In this document: one piece after another, positions 54,101-62,369 of the stretch | How the letters are laid out: the number at the start of each line of letters is the position of its first letter | Position numbering within the stretch: the first letter of the stretch is position 1 | Origin: Cydia pomonella | Taxonomy: Eukaryota; Arthropoda; Insecta; Lepidoptera; Tortricidae | Assembly (NCBI RefSeq): GCF_033807575.1 | Contig: NC_084721.1 | Coordinates: 3,906,001-3,970,000, forward strand | Length of the DNA: 64,000 nt | Direction: 5' to 3' | Translations under genes and position numbers: made by a program | Notes under the pieces: model-generated | Databases searched by the model: none | What the model was told of the DNA's origin: nothing | What the model saw: only the letters and a program-made list of their open reading frames with translations

Positions 54101-57100
54101 AATCTATTCTCAAATATTAAGAATATATGGGTGTTTTCTATGGATTTAAGTATTAATATATTATATTTATCGTTGTCTGGGTACCCACAACACAAGCCTT
54201 CTTGACCTTACTGTGGGGCTTAGTTAATTTGTGTAAGATGACCATATATGTATTTATTTTATTATTAATAACTTGACATCGGTCCTTAAGCGAACTACTT
54301 GTTACCTGCTTTGTTTTCTCGAGAACTAGAGTGCTCGCAGCTTTTAGATCAAATCTATTTTTCAATATATTCTCGGCTCAAACTTTTGGTCTTTCTCGTG
54401 TAAAACTTATAGAACTGATGTTGATTCTCATTGTTTAATACTAACAATTTGTAGAAACAGAATTTTTATCTAGACATGTTAACGAATGATATAAATTATT
54501 TCAAAACTACATAAACACAAAGCAAATCCGAAATGCCAAAATATATGTACCTATTTTCTTACGTTGTAATTGTTTGTATTTCAACGTCGTCATTTGTACA
54601 CCCACTTGGGTCAAAAACATTTTAGTATAAGTTAAGGTTACGAATCTTTTCTGTAGACGTCATAAAGTAAATGGACGGGTCCATATTGCGTTGCAAACAA
54701 GTTTAAGTCATATCTTTGATACGCATAACAACTTGTGTCATAATCATCATTACACATACAAATGAAAAGTCATATTATATTGTGTCATACATTTTTAGCC
54801 ATAATATTTGATAACATACGTAGCAGTTGTCATATATATCTCATGTACTCACCCCAGTAGACTCTTTAGGTTTGGGCACGCCTAGATGCTCGTAGGCGAA
54901 GAGCCCGTGCTCCATGAGGCGATCATAACTGATGTTGATGGGGACGATTGTGATGTCGCTAACTTCGCGCGCAAACCATGGCACCAGACTCATTGAGAGC
55001 ATACCTGATAAATATTTATCATCATCAGTAATTAATTGTTAAATAATATTGTTTTCCATAATCCCACTCTTGACATATTCTCACAGACAGAACCGAGATT
55101 CCTAGCCACAGCAGCCCGCTACCTAGAGTCAATATCTACACCCACAACTATTAATATTAATTAAATCTAGTGATAAGCTTAGTCTAATTAGTTTTAAGTA
55201 TGTATGTAACCCATAACTTGCATGTCTGGTTCAACTGTAAATGTAAGTTGGCGAATAAATAAAATAAAATAAAAAATTGTTATCGATTGACGTGATTAGT
55301 CCTATAGGTTAAGTCAATGGGTACATGTTTCAAGGGTATTCGCTTCCAGTACAGATTCCGATCTCTTAATCTAGCGGAGCACATCTAAATAAGCTCGGCA
55401 CCAAACCAGACTCGCCGCAAATCATCCGCTCGCCGTCAACTATACTATCCGCAAAACTATCTGGCCGGTCAGGTCATAATGCCATCTCTTTCACTCTTGG
55501 TTGGTCTTAACAAGGTTAAAGGAAATAGCATTATGATCTCAGTGGCCAGTTAGTTTTGCGGCAAGTATAGGCCTCAACCATACACAAGCACTTAATGAGA
55601 GAGAACTCCTCACGGTTGGGTGACATCGCGCTTGCAGCGCCCGTGGTACAGCGGCGCCTTGGGGAAAAATCACCAGCGGGTCGCGCGCCGACCCGTATTA
55701 AATACATATTTACAGTACGGAGTTTCCTATCAAAAATAATCAGCGGCTAAGGTTGAGGCGGTGCCGATCTTTTAGCTTTGCTACAACCTTCATATTGAAA
55801 ACCAAAACATATCTACTCAATTAACTTACCATATTTAGGAGGCAAGCTTTTATTGCTCCTGCTCCTCGTCCCTTCGAGGAAGAACTCGATGGGCGAGCAG
55901 TGTTTCGCGACCAACGTCCGTACGTATTGCTTGAGCGTGGCGGCGTACAGCGGAGCCCCCGCCAGCGTGCGGCGGATGTAGAACGCGCACGTCTCGCGCA
56001 TGCGCCGCCCCACCACCGCCATGGAGTAGAAGTCTGCTCATCAAATTAATTAAAATTAATAAATATATAGTTATTTCGACCAATAGGGACCATGGGTAGA
56101 TTTTGGTGGTAAATACTGGGAATAATCCATTTAAACATGCTCGCGTGGGTTCGTAGACACCTGGTGCAAGGGTTGGTCATCGCCATCCAATGTGGTTACG
56201 CGGGAAGTGTGATGGGCACCTTTGCACCCACTACTGCTAGCGGTAATAATTGCGAATAGTATATTGGTTTTCTTTATTAATTTAGATATATTTAAGTTTT
56301 ATTTTCATATTGTAAATAACAATTATAACAAAACAACAATAGGATTTTAACAAAGAACAAATTTACATGACTTTAAATATAATCAACATACAGTTTTGAT
56401 AATTTCACGGTTTTACTCAGGACCACAGACACTAAGAAACACGTGTGACATATTTCGGAGAGCCATGGTCTCCATTTTTTTAGCACTACGAATGCTTAGA
56501 TTGCATATAAATAAATAAAATAAATAAATATTATAGGACATTATTACAGATATTGATTAAGTCCTCAATAAAGCTTGTGTTGTGGGTACTTAGACACCGA
56601 TAAATATAATATATAAATATTTATAAATACATAGAAATCACCCATGACTCAGGAACACATATTCATGCTTATCACCCAAATAAATGCCCCGGGACTATCG
56701 GCTTCATAGGCAAGGCAGGGTCACTAACCACTAGGCCAGACAGCCAGAAAGGTCGTCAAATTATTTCAGTCAATGTTAATAATATGAGTCATATGAAAGT
56801 ATAAATCCTATTACAAATAGTGTGTTCAATATGTAGACAATGTTGCCCTTTAAACAGGACATCTAATGAAAGATTGATTGACCACTAATTTGACTCTGCA
56901 AACAATTTTAGTTGTTAAGTAGCTGTTTACTACTTGTTAACTAAACAATTAGATAAGTAAATAATATGTATCATATAAATGAAGCATATAGGTATTAGAA
57001 TATTAGGAATTAATATATTTATGTGAGCGTTGCGTGTTGGCAATGTCATTGTTGTTAATTTACTATGTTAACATATTTTTATAATCAAGGTGAATTTTAA

Positions 57101-60100
57101 ATGCATATTATTTTAAAAGTGCATATGTTACTTGTAGTTTATTGACCTGTTTATCTTGGTTACAAGGTATTAAACCTGATATTTCTTACAATTGTATTAG
57201 TTTTATTTATATGATATTTTCACAGAGGTACGATTTATTTAATGTTATAAAATACAAAGGTACTTTAGTATTAGTATTATAAAGGTACGTTTACGTACGT
57301 ACGTACTTAATTTTATTTGTTTGTGTTAAGAGAATAGGTATGTTACGCAGGCACATGTATGTTATGTAGTCAGATGGAGAGAGGTGCCATAAGTAAGTAT
57401 TAAATACATGTACCTACCTACCTAGACTTAAGAAATATTGAGTGCCCTTACAGGGTGTCATGTACATACCATTTTCAAATTGTAACACCTAATGTATAAT
57501 GAGCATGACTGCAATACAATAAAGAATAAAGAAAAGATGCGCGTACGAAACGCAGTTGTTTACAAAGCTACATTACGCGTAAACATTTACTTTTCTCTGC
57601 TAGGTATGGCGCAATTCTTATCGTTCGTCGTACTTCGGACTATTCGCTCCGTGCATGACTGTGGCGCCGCCCTAGTGGGTGTGGGACATATTACTTATGT
57701 GACAGTTGGCAGCTGCCAAACAGTACGAAGTTGTGCATTGGTAAAGAAAATAAAACGAGATCAAATATTAGGCCATTTGAGGGTAGATGAAAACATTACA
57801 CGATTAAATGATTACGTTAAAGCCAGAACGATTAAGCAACAGATCCAGGCAGTTTTCTATTGGGTTGGTTAACTGTGATTAACGTTGAAACATAAAAAAG
57901 CATATAAAAACACATTGTTTACATTAATTTAATTATCTAAAGATACAGACTTTAATAATATAAATCCGAAAATAGCTATTATGTATGTCTGTCTGTCGGT
58001 TACCTCTTCACGCCTAAATCGCTGAACTGATTTAGATTGCATTTGGGAGATTGTTTGTGGTTCAAGGATAGCTTTTAACATGGAAATCAAGTTGCGGGCG
58101 GAAAGTTATTTGTATACCTATTTTTTTTTTACTTACGTCAATTATGAGAAAAAAACACATTTCACGTTTACATAATTATTATATGTACGTAAAACACAAG
58201 TAATGAAAGAGGTGTACGTAAAAAAACACTGAGAATTTAAGTATTAATATTGATGTTAAACCGATAATTACATTTTTTGTTCGGATTGTTCTACAAATAT
58301 AGCAGTGGGGCGACACTCCTCCTTTCGGCTTTTCCCGGCTCCGTTCGGCTCAGCATCACTCCGAGCAATTATCGAGGCTGGCGCAACTTGACGTCCCTAT
58401 ACGTGCACGACCACAGATAAGATAATGACTTGAATTTTGACAACCCTAAATGGCCGAAAGGGATAGTGCCATACATTAGAAGGGGACAGCATAATTCGTC
58501 CCAGAATCGCTGTCAAACTTCGGTTTTGTAAGAAGTGTCATTTCTGTACGGTAATACTATTATTTATTCTGTGCTATTGTTGGTTAACTCATAAAAGTGA
58601 TGGGGGCATCTTCGCAGGACCTTTTTACTAAGAGGGAGGAACTTTTTGCGGAAACTCGAAAACGGCTAACTGATCATTAAGGATCTTTTTTTTTTTATTT
58701 TATTAGGAGGACAAACAGAGTAAAATGTACATAAGGTTCTATTAAAACTAACTAAGACTGAGACTAAGATCGGACGTGCAAATGACATAAGGAATAGGTG
58801 CTCCTACATTGGCTGTTATAAAAAAAAAATGTTAAAATGTTATATAACATCATGTGACAGGGATTTATTATACTGTAAGAGGCCGTTCCGGGTTGATTGC
58901 ATTAAAATTTTCAAATATAAGCTTTAAAATCTCAAATAGACATTTTTCTTCACGACTCGCAATCTAGTTATTTTAAAAAGACTTACCCATTCCAGCAGCA
59001 ACGGCCGGTAAGTCTATATCATAGTGGTAGCACAGATATGTCATCACACAGAAGTCTGCATAGCTGCGGTGTGTGGGCAGGAAGAGTATTGGGTTTGATC
59101 CCATCGCCTCTTTGAGCTGAAATTGATGTCAATGTCAGTTACTGCTGTCTACAAATAAATTTTGAACCAAAATGGTCTCCAGATGACCGGGTTTCAAAAT
59201 TTGCCAGTTTAAATTTAACACATTCAGTGCCAGCTACGCGCTAAAAGCGTAGCCGGTAACGCGGGAAAACCCGTACGTAGCGAAAAGTGCCTACAAACAG
59301 GGAACCCACCTAGCAGGTTGCTGGCAGTGAATGTGTTAACCCTGCATATGAGAGCGAATAAACTTTTTGACCGACTCAAATCTGTCCGTGAATTTTAAAC
59401 TTCGTTGTTGTGTTGTGTGTTGTTGTCGTTCCTTTAAGTAATGGCTTTTCTATGTTTCAGTTAATGGTGTATGTTATAATAATAATAATAATAATTCAGC
59501 CTATATACGTCCCACTGCTGGGCACAGGTCTCCTCTCATGCGCGAGAGGGCTCGGGCTATAGTCCCCACGCTAGCCCAATGCGGATTGGGGACTTCACAT
59601 ACACCTTTGAATAACAAAAAACAAAATGTTATAACAAAAAATAAAACCGACTTCAAATATTACCAAAAGCGCCATACATGTACCTATAACATTTGAAGAG
59701 TTCCCTCGATTTCTCCAAGATCCCACCATCAGACCCCGACTTGGTGCCAACGGGACCATCTCGGGGTTATACACGTTCAATTAAAAAATATATTTGAAAA
59801 TCGGTTCACGATTCGAATCAAGTAACATACATACAAAAAATAATAATTCAGTCGAATTGAGAACCACCTCCTTTTTTGAAGTTGGTTAAAAACATTCAAG
59901 GCCCCAACTGTTATACCTAGTACACAGTAAACTATGTCTATGAAGCTTGGTAACTCCAGAGACATATTGAGACACTTAAAGCTGTCGGTCTAAAAGTTGA
60001 TTAGCATGTACTATAGTTAGTTTTTTGGCATTAGAAAGAAGGTAAATAATCTTGACGTGTCTTTTTATTGAAAAACGATTTAATTAAATAAATCACGGCA

Positions 60101-62369
60101 AATATGTAACAATTATAAATCATATACTATCATTTACATTCTTTTGCTTTCATAAGTAATGGTTACTGATTTTTTAAAAGCGTTTTTCAAATAAAAGACA
60201 TGTCAAGTTCGCTTAACTTCTTTCTAATGCTAAAAAAACGGACTATAGGATCTATACGTGTAGGCCACTATGTTATGAATTAAATCTTAATATTTATATA
60301 TAGTTGTTTTAGTTAAAAAACTTTATTTTTATAAATTTTCAAGATGATTTTGTGTATTTAGTTTTAAAACCATCAGAGGTAGGTAAGTTTTGCAAAGTAT
60401 TAGGCGGGTCCACACAGAGCAAGCGCAAGCATACGCGCGAGGCAATTTCCTCACGCAAAACCGAGGCGGCGCGCTCAGGCGACGAAAACGCGCGCGGTGC
60501 CTCGGCCGAGGCACGTCTACACTGGCCGGTTTGTGCTTGAGGAAATTGCCTCGCGCGTATGCTCGCTCTGTGTGGACCCGCCCATTCCTTTGTTTTTTGT
60601 ACACATAAAACAGTTGTGACAAAAGTTGAGATACAAAAAGAGTGTTTTGCTAAGTCAAAATCGAAAATTTAAAAAAAAATGCAAGACCGAAATGATTCCA
60701 TAAGAGCTCCGTCAACAACATTTGGTACGGAGCTCTAAAAATGACAATATCTCTGAAACTAGGCCAAATCCAGAAATCTTTACACCATATTTTAATCAGG
60801 GAATAATCTGTATCATAAACTTACATGTACCTAACAAGGTACAAAAGAAAAACAAACAAACAATAACTTGAATAAGCAATTATTTTAGTCTGTAAATATA
60901 ATTAGGAATACATTGTTTATATTTTTTGGGTTCCTTGCAAGCACCTTTTATAGATAACTCACCTTTAATACTGAAGGTTCATTGACATAGATCCCAATCT
61001 TCATCATGAAGGCGATCTTGAGGAATACAATCCCCATCCAGCGGATCACATGCAGCTTCTTTTCCAGCCCCATCTCTTCCAGGTATTGGGTTACTTCTTC
61101 TTTCAACTTATCTTTTGGGACACCCGTTTTCACACTTTCCTGCAATGTGAAATAATAACTGAGAATCAAGGGCATTGCCAGGGGGTGGAAGGAGTTGGCA
61201 GCTGCCTCGCCCTAGTGAATAAAATTCGTAACTGACCCCCTAGCCCATCAACCATATCAACTGCTGGCAACTCCCATGCTGAGAATGCTATTAGCATCTT
61301 ATAGGGGAACTCTTGTAATTGGTACGGTAGCCATCTTTCCAGGTTTACCCAGTCTTATCCATGAGTTTTAAGTGAGAACAATTTCAATAAGAAAATGGAT
61401 TAGAAATGCTTTTCGAGGATTGAGGTGCATGAATTAACTCCCCATCTCAGTAACTCCAGGATTTGTAGTAGGAAAGTAAAATTTAATCAATTGAAAGAAA
61501 GTTAAAATTTGCACAACTCAAAATGATATACGCCTGTTAAAGGGTTGATAATATATGCCAGTAATAGGGTCCAACCAAATCGTGTTTGCTCAAAAGTTCG
61601 GTTTCGGCCAAAACTAGAGCAAAACAAAACCTTTGGTTTCAGTTTTATACCAAGTTATACAAAGAATGCACCAGTTAAGACAGATTTTTCTGAAACTGTT
61701 TCAGTTTCAAGCAAAATATCAGTCTAACATTTAAATAAACATTTCAATATTACAAGATTTTATTTAACTTGACCTGCTAGTAATGTGGGTCAAATCTTGG
61801 AAGCTAAATTTGACCTGCTTCCTGGCTTCAGATTGAGCAGACATTTTGTATACATACTATATCATACGGATGACATTGCCATATTATGATGACATGGAGC
61901 TGATCTCATGATGGAAATAGGAGGTGGCCATGGGAACTCGGTGATAAAACAACGCAAAATAATTGTGTTTAGGGTTGCTACAATTGTCTTGATGGGTATT
62001 AGTTGCCTATGGAAAGAAAAGTACAGTCAGCGATAAAAGCCTGTACCAAAAATTTAATTTTTGACAAAAACTTATTTTGTTTATAATATAATGTAACACC
62101 TACAAAGAAAACTAGCCGCTTTTATATAAAAAATAAAATAATACAGGCTGATTTCAATTTACAAAATATAATACTTAAATTCTTACCGCCTCAATCACAG
62201 TTTCCAGGAAGATAGAACTGGCGGCTATATCCTTCAGATCCTGAGGGCTCAGGTACTTATCCATCACCAGCGTCCTCTGCGGGTACCAGGCCCGCGACAT
62301 GAACCTAAATATCCCACTCTCAGTCCTCCGGGGCTCCAAAATATCTTTAAAACTCACGTTATCACTCAT
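45021..62369 (-). CDS. GNPAT: dihydroxyacetone-phosphate acyltransferase, 11 exons, 670 aa
   Basis: Acylates dihydroxyacetone phosphate, the first step of ether-lipid (plasmalogen) synthesis, on the inner face of the peroxisomal membrane. Eleven exons join in phase to 2013 nt (670 aa plus stop), near the human length of 680. The PlsC-type acyltransferase core is clear: PTHRSYADF (HX4D, H136 and D141), EFFLEGTRSRS (E217-R222) and IVPINISYDRLMEHGLF, followed by GVPKPKEST. The C-terminal half (about 283-670) is helical and less conserved, as usual for the family. The protein ends LAARL; the final ARL fits the PTS1 rule (small residue, basic, Leu), which independently supports the final exon. The ATG at 62369 is used because no in-frame ATG lies upstream in the open frame. 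The 3' end faces alpha-Man-IIa across 7.6 kb. Confidence 0.94.
45484..45582. mobile_element. MITE, TA-flanked CAGTCAGCGTCAAATA ends
   Basis: TACAGTCAGCGTCAAATATT..TTGTAGCA and TGCTACAAAGTATTTGACGC..TGACTGTA are inverted repeats of about 27 bp. In GNPAT intron 10. Confidence 0.78.
45781..46534 (-). repeat. 121-bp tandem array derived from GNPAT exon 10, 6.2 copies
   Basis: Starts of the unit CGTCGAGGCTGAGGCAGTAG lie at 45781, 45902, 46023, 46144, 46265, 46386 and 46507; I see no differences between full units. Read on the minus strand, each unit is a shortened exon 10 (104 nt, with two internal deletions) plus 17 nt reading GTCAGTTGTACTAACAG. The parental exon supplies the first member. Five complete mini-exons lie at 46431-46328, 46310-46207, 46189-46086, 46068-45965 and 45947-45844, then a partial one. 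Confidence 0.92.
46449..46597 (-). CDS. GNPAT: GNPAT exon 10 (residues 574-622)
   Basis: Phase 0 in, phase 2 out at a GTCAGT donor. Encodes QTSCTHREALKLVQ and HPYCLSLDAGAGCCGGLLLA. Its 3' two thirds form the first member of a 121-bp tandem array that fills the next intron, so the same donor recurs several times. Only this donor joins exon 11 in frame after a full-length exon. Confidence 0.85.
47505..47760 (+). repeat. GC-rich block ending in a 15-base G run
   Basis: Contains GGGCCGAATTTCCGCCTAAG and GGGGGCTCCCGTGG and ends CGC(G)15 at 47746-47760. Composition differs from the intron around it (GNPAT intron 9). Origin unclear, probably a transposon fragment. Confidence 0.4.
47853..48017 (-). 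CDS. GNPAT: GNPAT exon 9 (residues 519-573)
   Basis: Encodes TFSQALEYCLQNGVLA and KLSYLLKWAIWPALSTLLI. Phase 0 at both ends; GTAAAA donor. Confidence 0.9.
48295..48425. repeat. dispersed repeat shared with 57775-57870
   Basis: TTGAGGGTAGATGAAAACAT..ATTACATGATCAAAT and CAGATCCAGGCGGTTTTGC..GGTTGGTTA recur at 57778-57870. In GNPAT intron 8. Confidence 0.6.
48689..48768 (-). CDS. GNPAT: GNPAT exon 8 (residues 492-518)
   Basis: Encodes QLVADYNRIRTMLRHEFF, then HLEKTEAA. In at phase 1, out at phase 0. The text around LRHEFF is consistent with the C-terminal half of animal GNPAT. Confidence 0.88.
49071..49133. repeat. perfect 22-bp inverted repeat with 19-nt loop
   Basis: GTGAAACTCACAACTACTAT(GT) is followed, after an A-rich loop, by its exact reverse complement. 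In GNPAT intron 7. Likely a tiny MITE or foldback. Confidence 0.8.
49372..49509 (-). CDS. GNPAT: GNPAT exon 7 (residues 446-491)
   Basis: Encodes a hydrophobic segment (VPIIQLQLYVNPVLHYLVPP, then AVLCVIVA) that could sit in or on the membrane. Phase 1 at both ends; GTAGTT donor. Confidence 0.87.
49735..49970 (+). repeat. dispersed repeat, forward copy
   Basis: Counterpart of 42310-42535, with CACATCGTGAGGAAACCGG, AAGCGGACCCCGGGCTCCCA and TGAGCCGTGGCAAAATGCCG. Of a type common in moth genomes. In GNPAT intron 6. Confidence 0.65.
50135..50624 (-). CDS. GNPAT: GNPAT exon 6 (residues 283-445)
   Basis: Largest exon. Begins GLLKSLHRLNDHFGNIYINL, matching GLLKA..F G.IHVYFGDP in human GNPAT, then enters the helical C-terminal half. 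Donor is a weaker GTGGAT, in phase 1. Confidence 0.92.
51676..51828 (-). repeat. reverse copy of the repeat at 6925
   Basis: TAAGTAAGTAAGTAAATATTCTTTATTGCACC tail, then GGCGGTCTTATCGCTAAAAA and GCGATCTCTTCCAGACAACC. Sits inside the element at 51597. Confidence 0.68.
51838..51977. mobile_element. nested foldback element
   Basis: TTTTGTTATATCGACTGAAA..CTCAATTTTTCCTAAAAAA and TTTTTTAGAAAAAACTTGAG..TTTCAGCCGATATAACAAAA are inverted repeats. Confidence 0.7.
52251..52269 (+). repeat. 19-base G homopolymer
   Basis: Uninterrupted G run following TGTATTTTA. Homopolymers of this length are often miscounted in assemblies. Confidence 0.8.
52350..52565. repeat. partial copy of the long-TIR MITE at 16557
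   Basis: Shares GTTATGGCGCCATCGC.CGAAACGAT, the GACCAAAGTCAAATGACGTT-type arm and CCACCTCTATTTCAAATTCTCTT with the element at 16557. Confidence 0.7.
53375..53800 (-). repeat. probable retrotransposon fragment
   Basis: GC-richer block with a 79-codon open frame on the minus strand (VYGLKFGRTMRLGYRKDVRT) bounded by an ATTATTATT tract at 53790. The composition and edge tract suggest a retroposed sequence; I recognise no domain. Confidence 0.4.
54125..54262 (+). mobile_element. SINE 3' fragment
   Basis: ATGGGTGTTTTCTATGGATT, CGTTGTCTGGGTACCCACAA and AATTTGTGTAAGATGACC match the 3' half of the SINE at 21658. Confidence 0.65.
54853..55004 (-). CDS. GNPAT: GNPAT exon 5 (residues 232-282)
   Basis: Encodes VPINISYDRLMEHGLFAYEH and GVPKPKESTG, the last core motif of the acyltransferase domain. 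Ends in phase 0 at a GTGAGT donor. Confidence 0.95.
55439..55571. mobile_element. MITE with about 45-bp inverted ends
   Basis: CTATACTATCCGCAAAACTA..TCTGGCCGGTCAGGTCATAA pairs with TTATGATCTCAGTGGCCAGT..TAGTTTTGCGGCAAGTATAG. In GNPAT intron 4, upstream of exon 4 (minus strand view: downstream). Confidence 0.72.
55830..56033 (-). CDS. GNPAT: GNPAT exon 4 (residues 164-231)
   Basis: Encodes ETCAFYIRRTL and SPIEFFLEGTRSRS, the second core motif that binds the phosphate of the acyl acceptor. Phase 1 at both ends. GC-rich. Confidence 0.95.
56507..56757 (-). mobile_element. tRNA-derived SINE, reverse orientation
   Basis: AATAAATATTATAGGACATT tail, then CATGACTCAGGAACACATAT and CCACTAGGCCAGACAG head. 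In GNPAT intron 3. Confidence 0.72.
57492..57872 (+). other. 126-codon open frame in a repeated sequence, unidentified
   Basis: Reads VRNAVVYKATLRVN, then LSFVVLRTIRSVHDCGAALV and LRVDENITRLNDYVKART, ending FYWVG. Parts recur at 48295-48425 and, loosely, at 63320-63355, so this is repeat DNA. No known domain; opposite to GNPAT in its intron 3. Probably not a gene. Confidence 0.3.
58305..58585. repeat. dispersed repeat with GTGGGGCGACACTCCTCC
   Basis: GC-rich block with GGCTTTTCCCGGCTCCGTTC and GGGGACAGCATAATTCGTCC, a type I recall as widespread in Lepidoptera; one copy here. Confidence 0.5.
58987..59116 (-). CDS. GNPAT: GNPAT exon 3 (residues 121-163)
   Basis: Carries the catalytic HX4D motif (LPTHRSYADF) and DLPAVAAGM. 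Ends in phase 1 at a GTAAGT donor. It is too short to show as a long open frame. Confidence 0.95.
59215..59339. mobile_element. piggyBac-type MITE with TTAA duplication
   Basis: TTAA then CACATTCAGTGCCAGC at the left; GCTGGCAGTGAATGTG then TTAA at the right. Exact TTAA flanks and CAC-type ends fit a piggyBac-mobilised element. In GNPAT intron 2. Confidence 0.78.
59485..59625. repeat. dispersed repeat with CTATATACGTCCCACTGCTG
   Basis: Starts after an ATA microsatellite and contains GGGCACAGGTCTCCTCTCAT and GCGCGAGAGGGCTCGGGCTA, a block known from many moth genomes. Confidence 0.55.
59641..59892. mobile_element. MITE with TAAAACCGACTTCAAA ends
   Basis: TAAAACCGACTTCAAA at the left and TTTGAAGTTGGTTAAAA at the right are inverted; the interior has no coding capacity. 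Confidence 0.65.
60010..60248. mobile_element. MITE with about 65-bp inverted ends
   Basis: ACTATAGTTAGTTTTTTGGC..ATTAGAAAGAAGGTAA..CTTGACGTGTCTTTT pairs with AAAAGACATGTCAAG..CTTTCTAATGC..AAAACGGACTATAG. A half copy is at 30150-30318. Confidence 0.75.
60403..60592. mobile_element. GC-rich MITE with about 50-bp inverted ends
   Basis: GGCGGGTCCACACAGAGCAA..CATACGCGCGAGGCAATTTC pairs with GAAATTGCCTCGCGCGTATG..CTCTGTGTGGACCCGCC. In GNPAT intron 2. Confidence 0.78.
60963..61139 (-). CDS. GNPAT: GNPAT exon 2 (residues 62-120)
   Basis: Phase 0 at both ends. Encodes ESVKTGVPKDKLKEEV and VIRWMGIVFLKIA, aligning with the region just before the acyltransferase core of human GNPAT. Confidence 0.94.
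62022..62085. repeat. dispersed repeat with GTACAGTCAGCGATAAAAGC
   Basis: Second copy of the block at 28823. In GNPAT intron 1. Confidence 0.5.
62187..62369 (-). CDS. GNPAT: GNPAT exon 1 (residues 1-61)
   Basis: Starts MSDNVSFKDILEPRR and ends in phase 0 at a GTAAGA donor. FRFMSRAWYPQRT is typical of the N-terminus of animal GNPAT. The frame stays open upstream but has no ATG. Confidence 0.93.

Noticed and set aside
60329..60622. Open frames on both strands around 60329-60622
   Set aside because: Explained by the GC-rich inverted-repeat element at 60403-60592.
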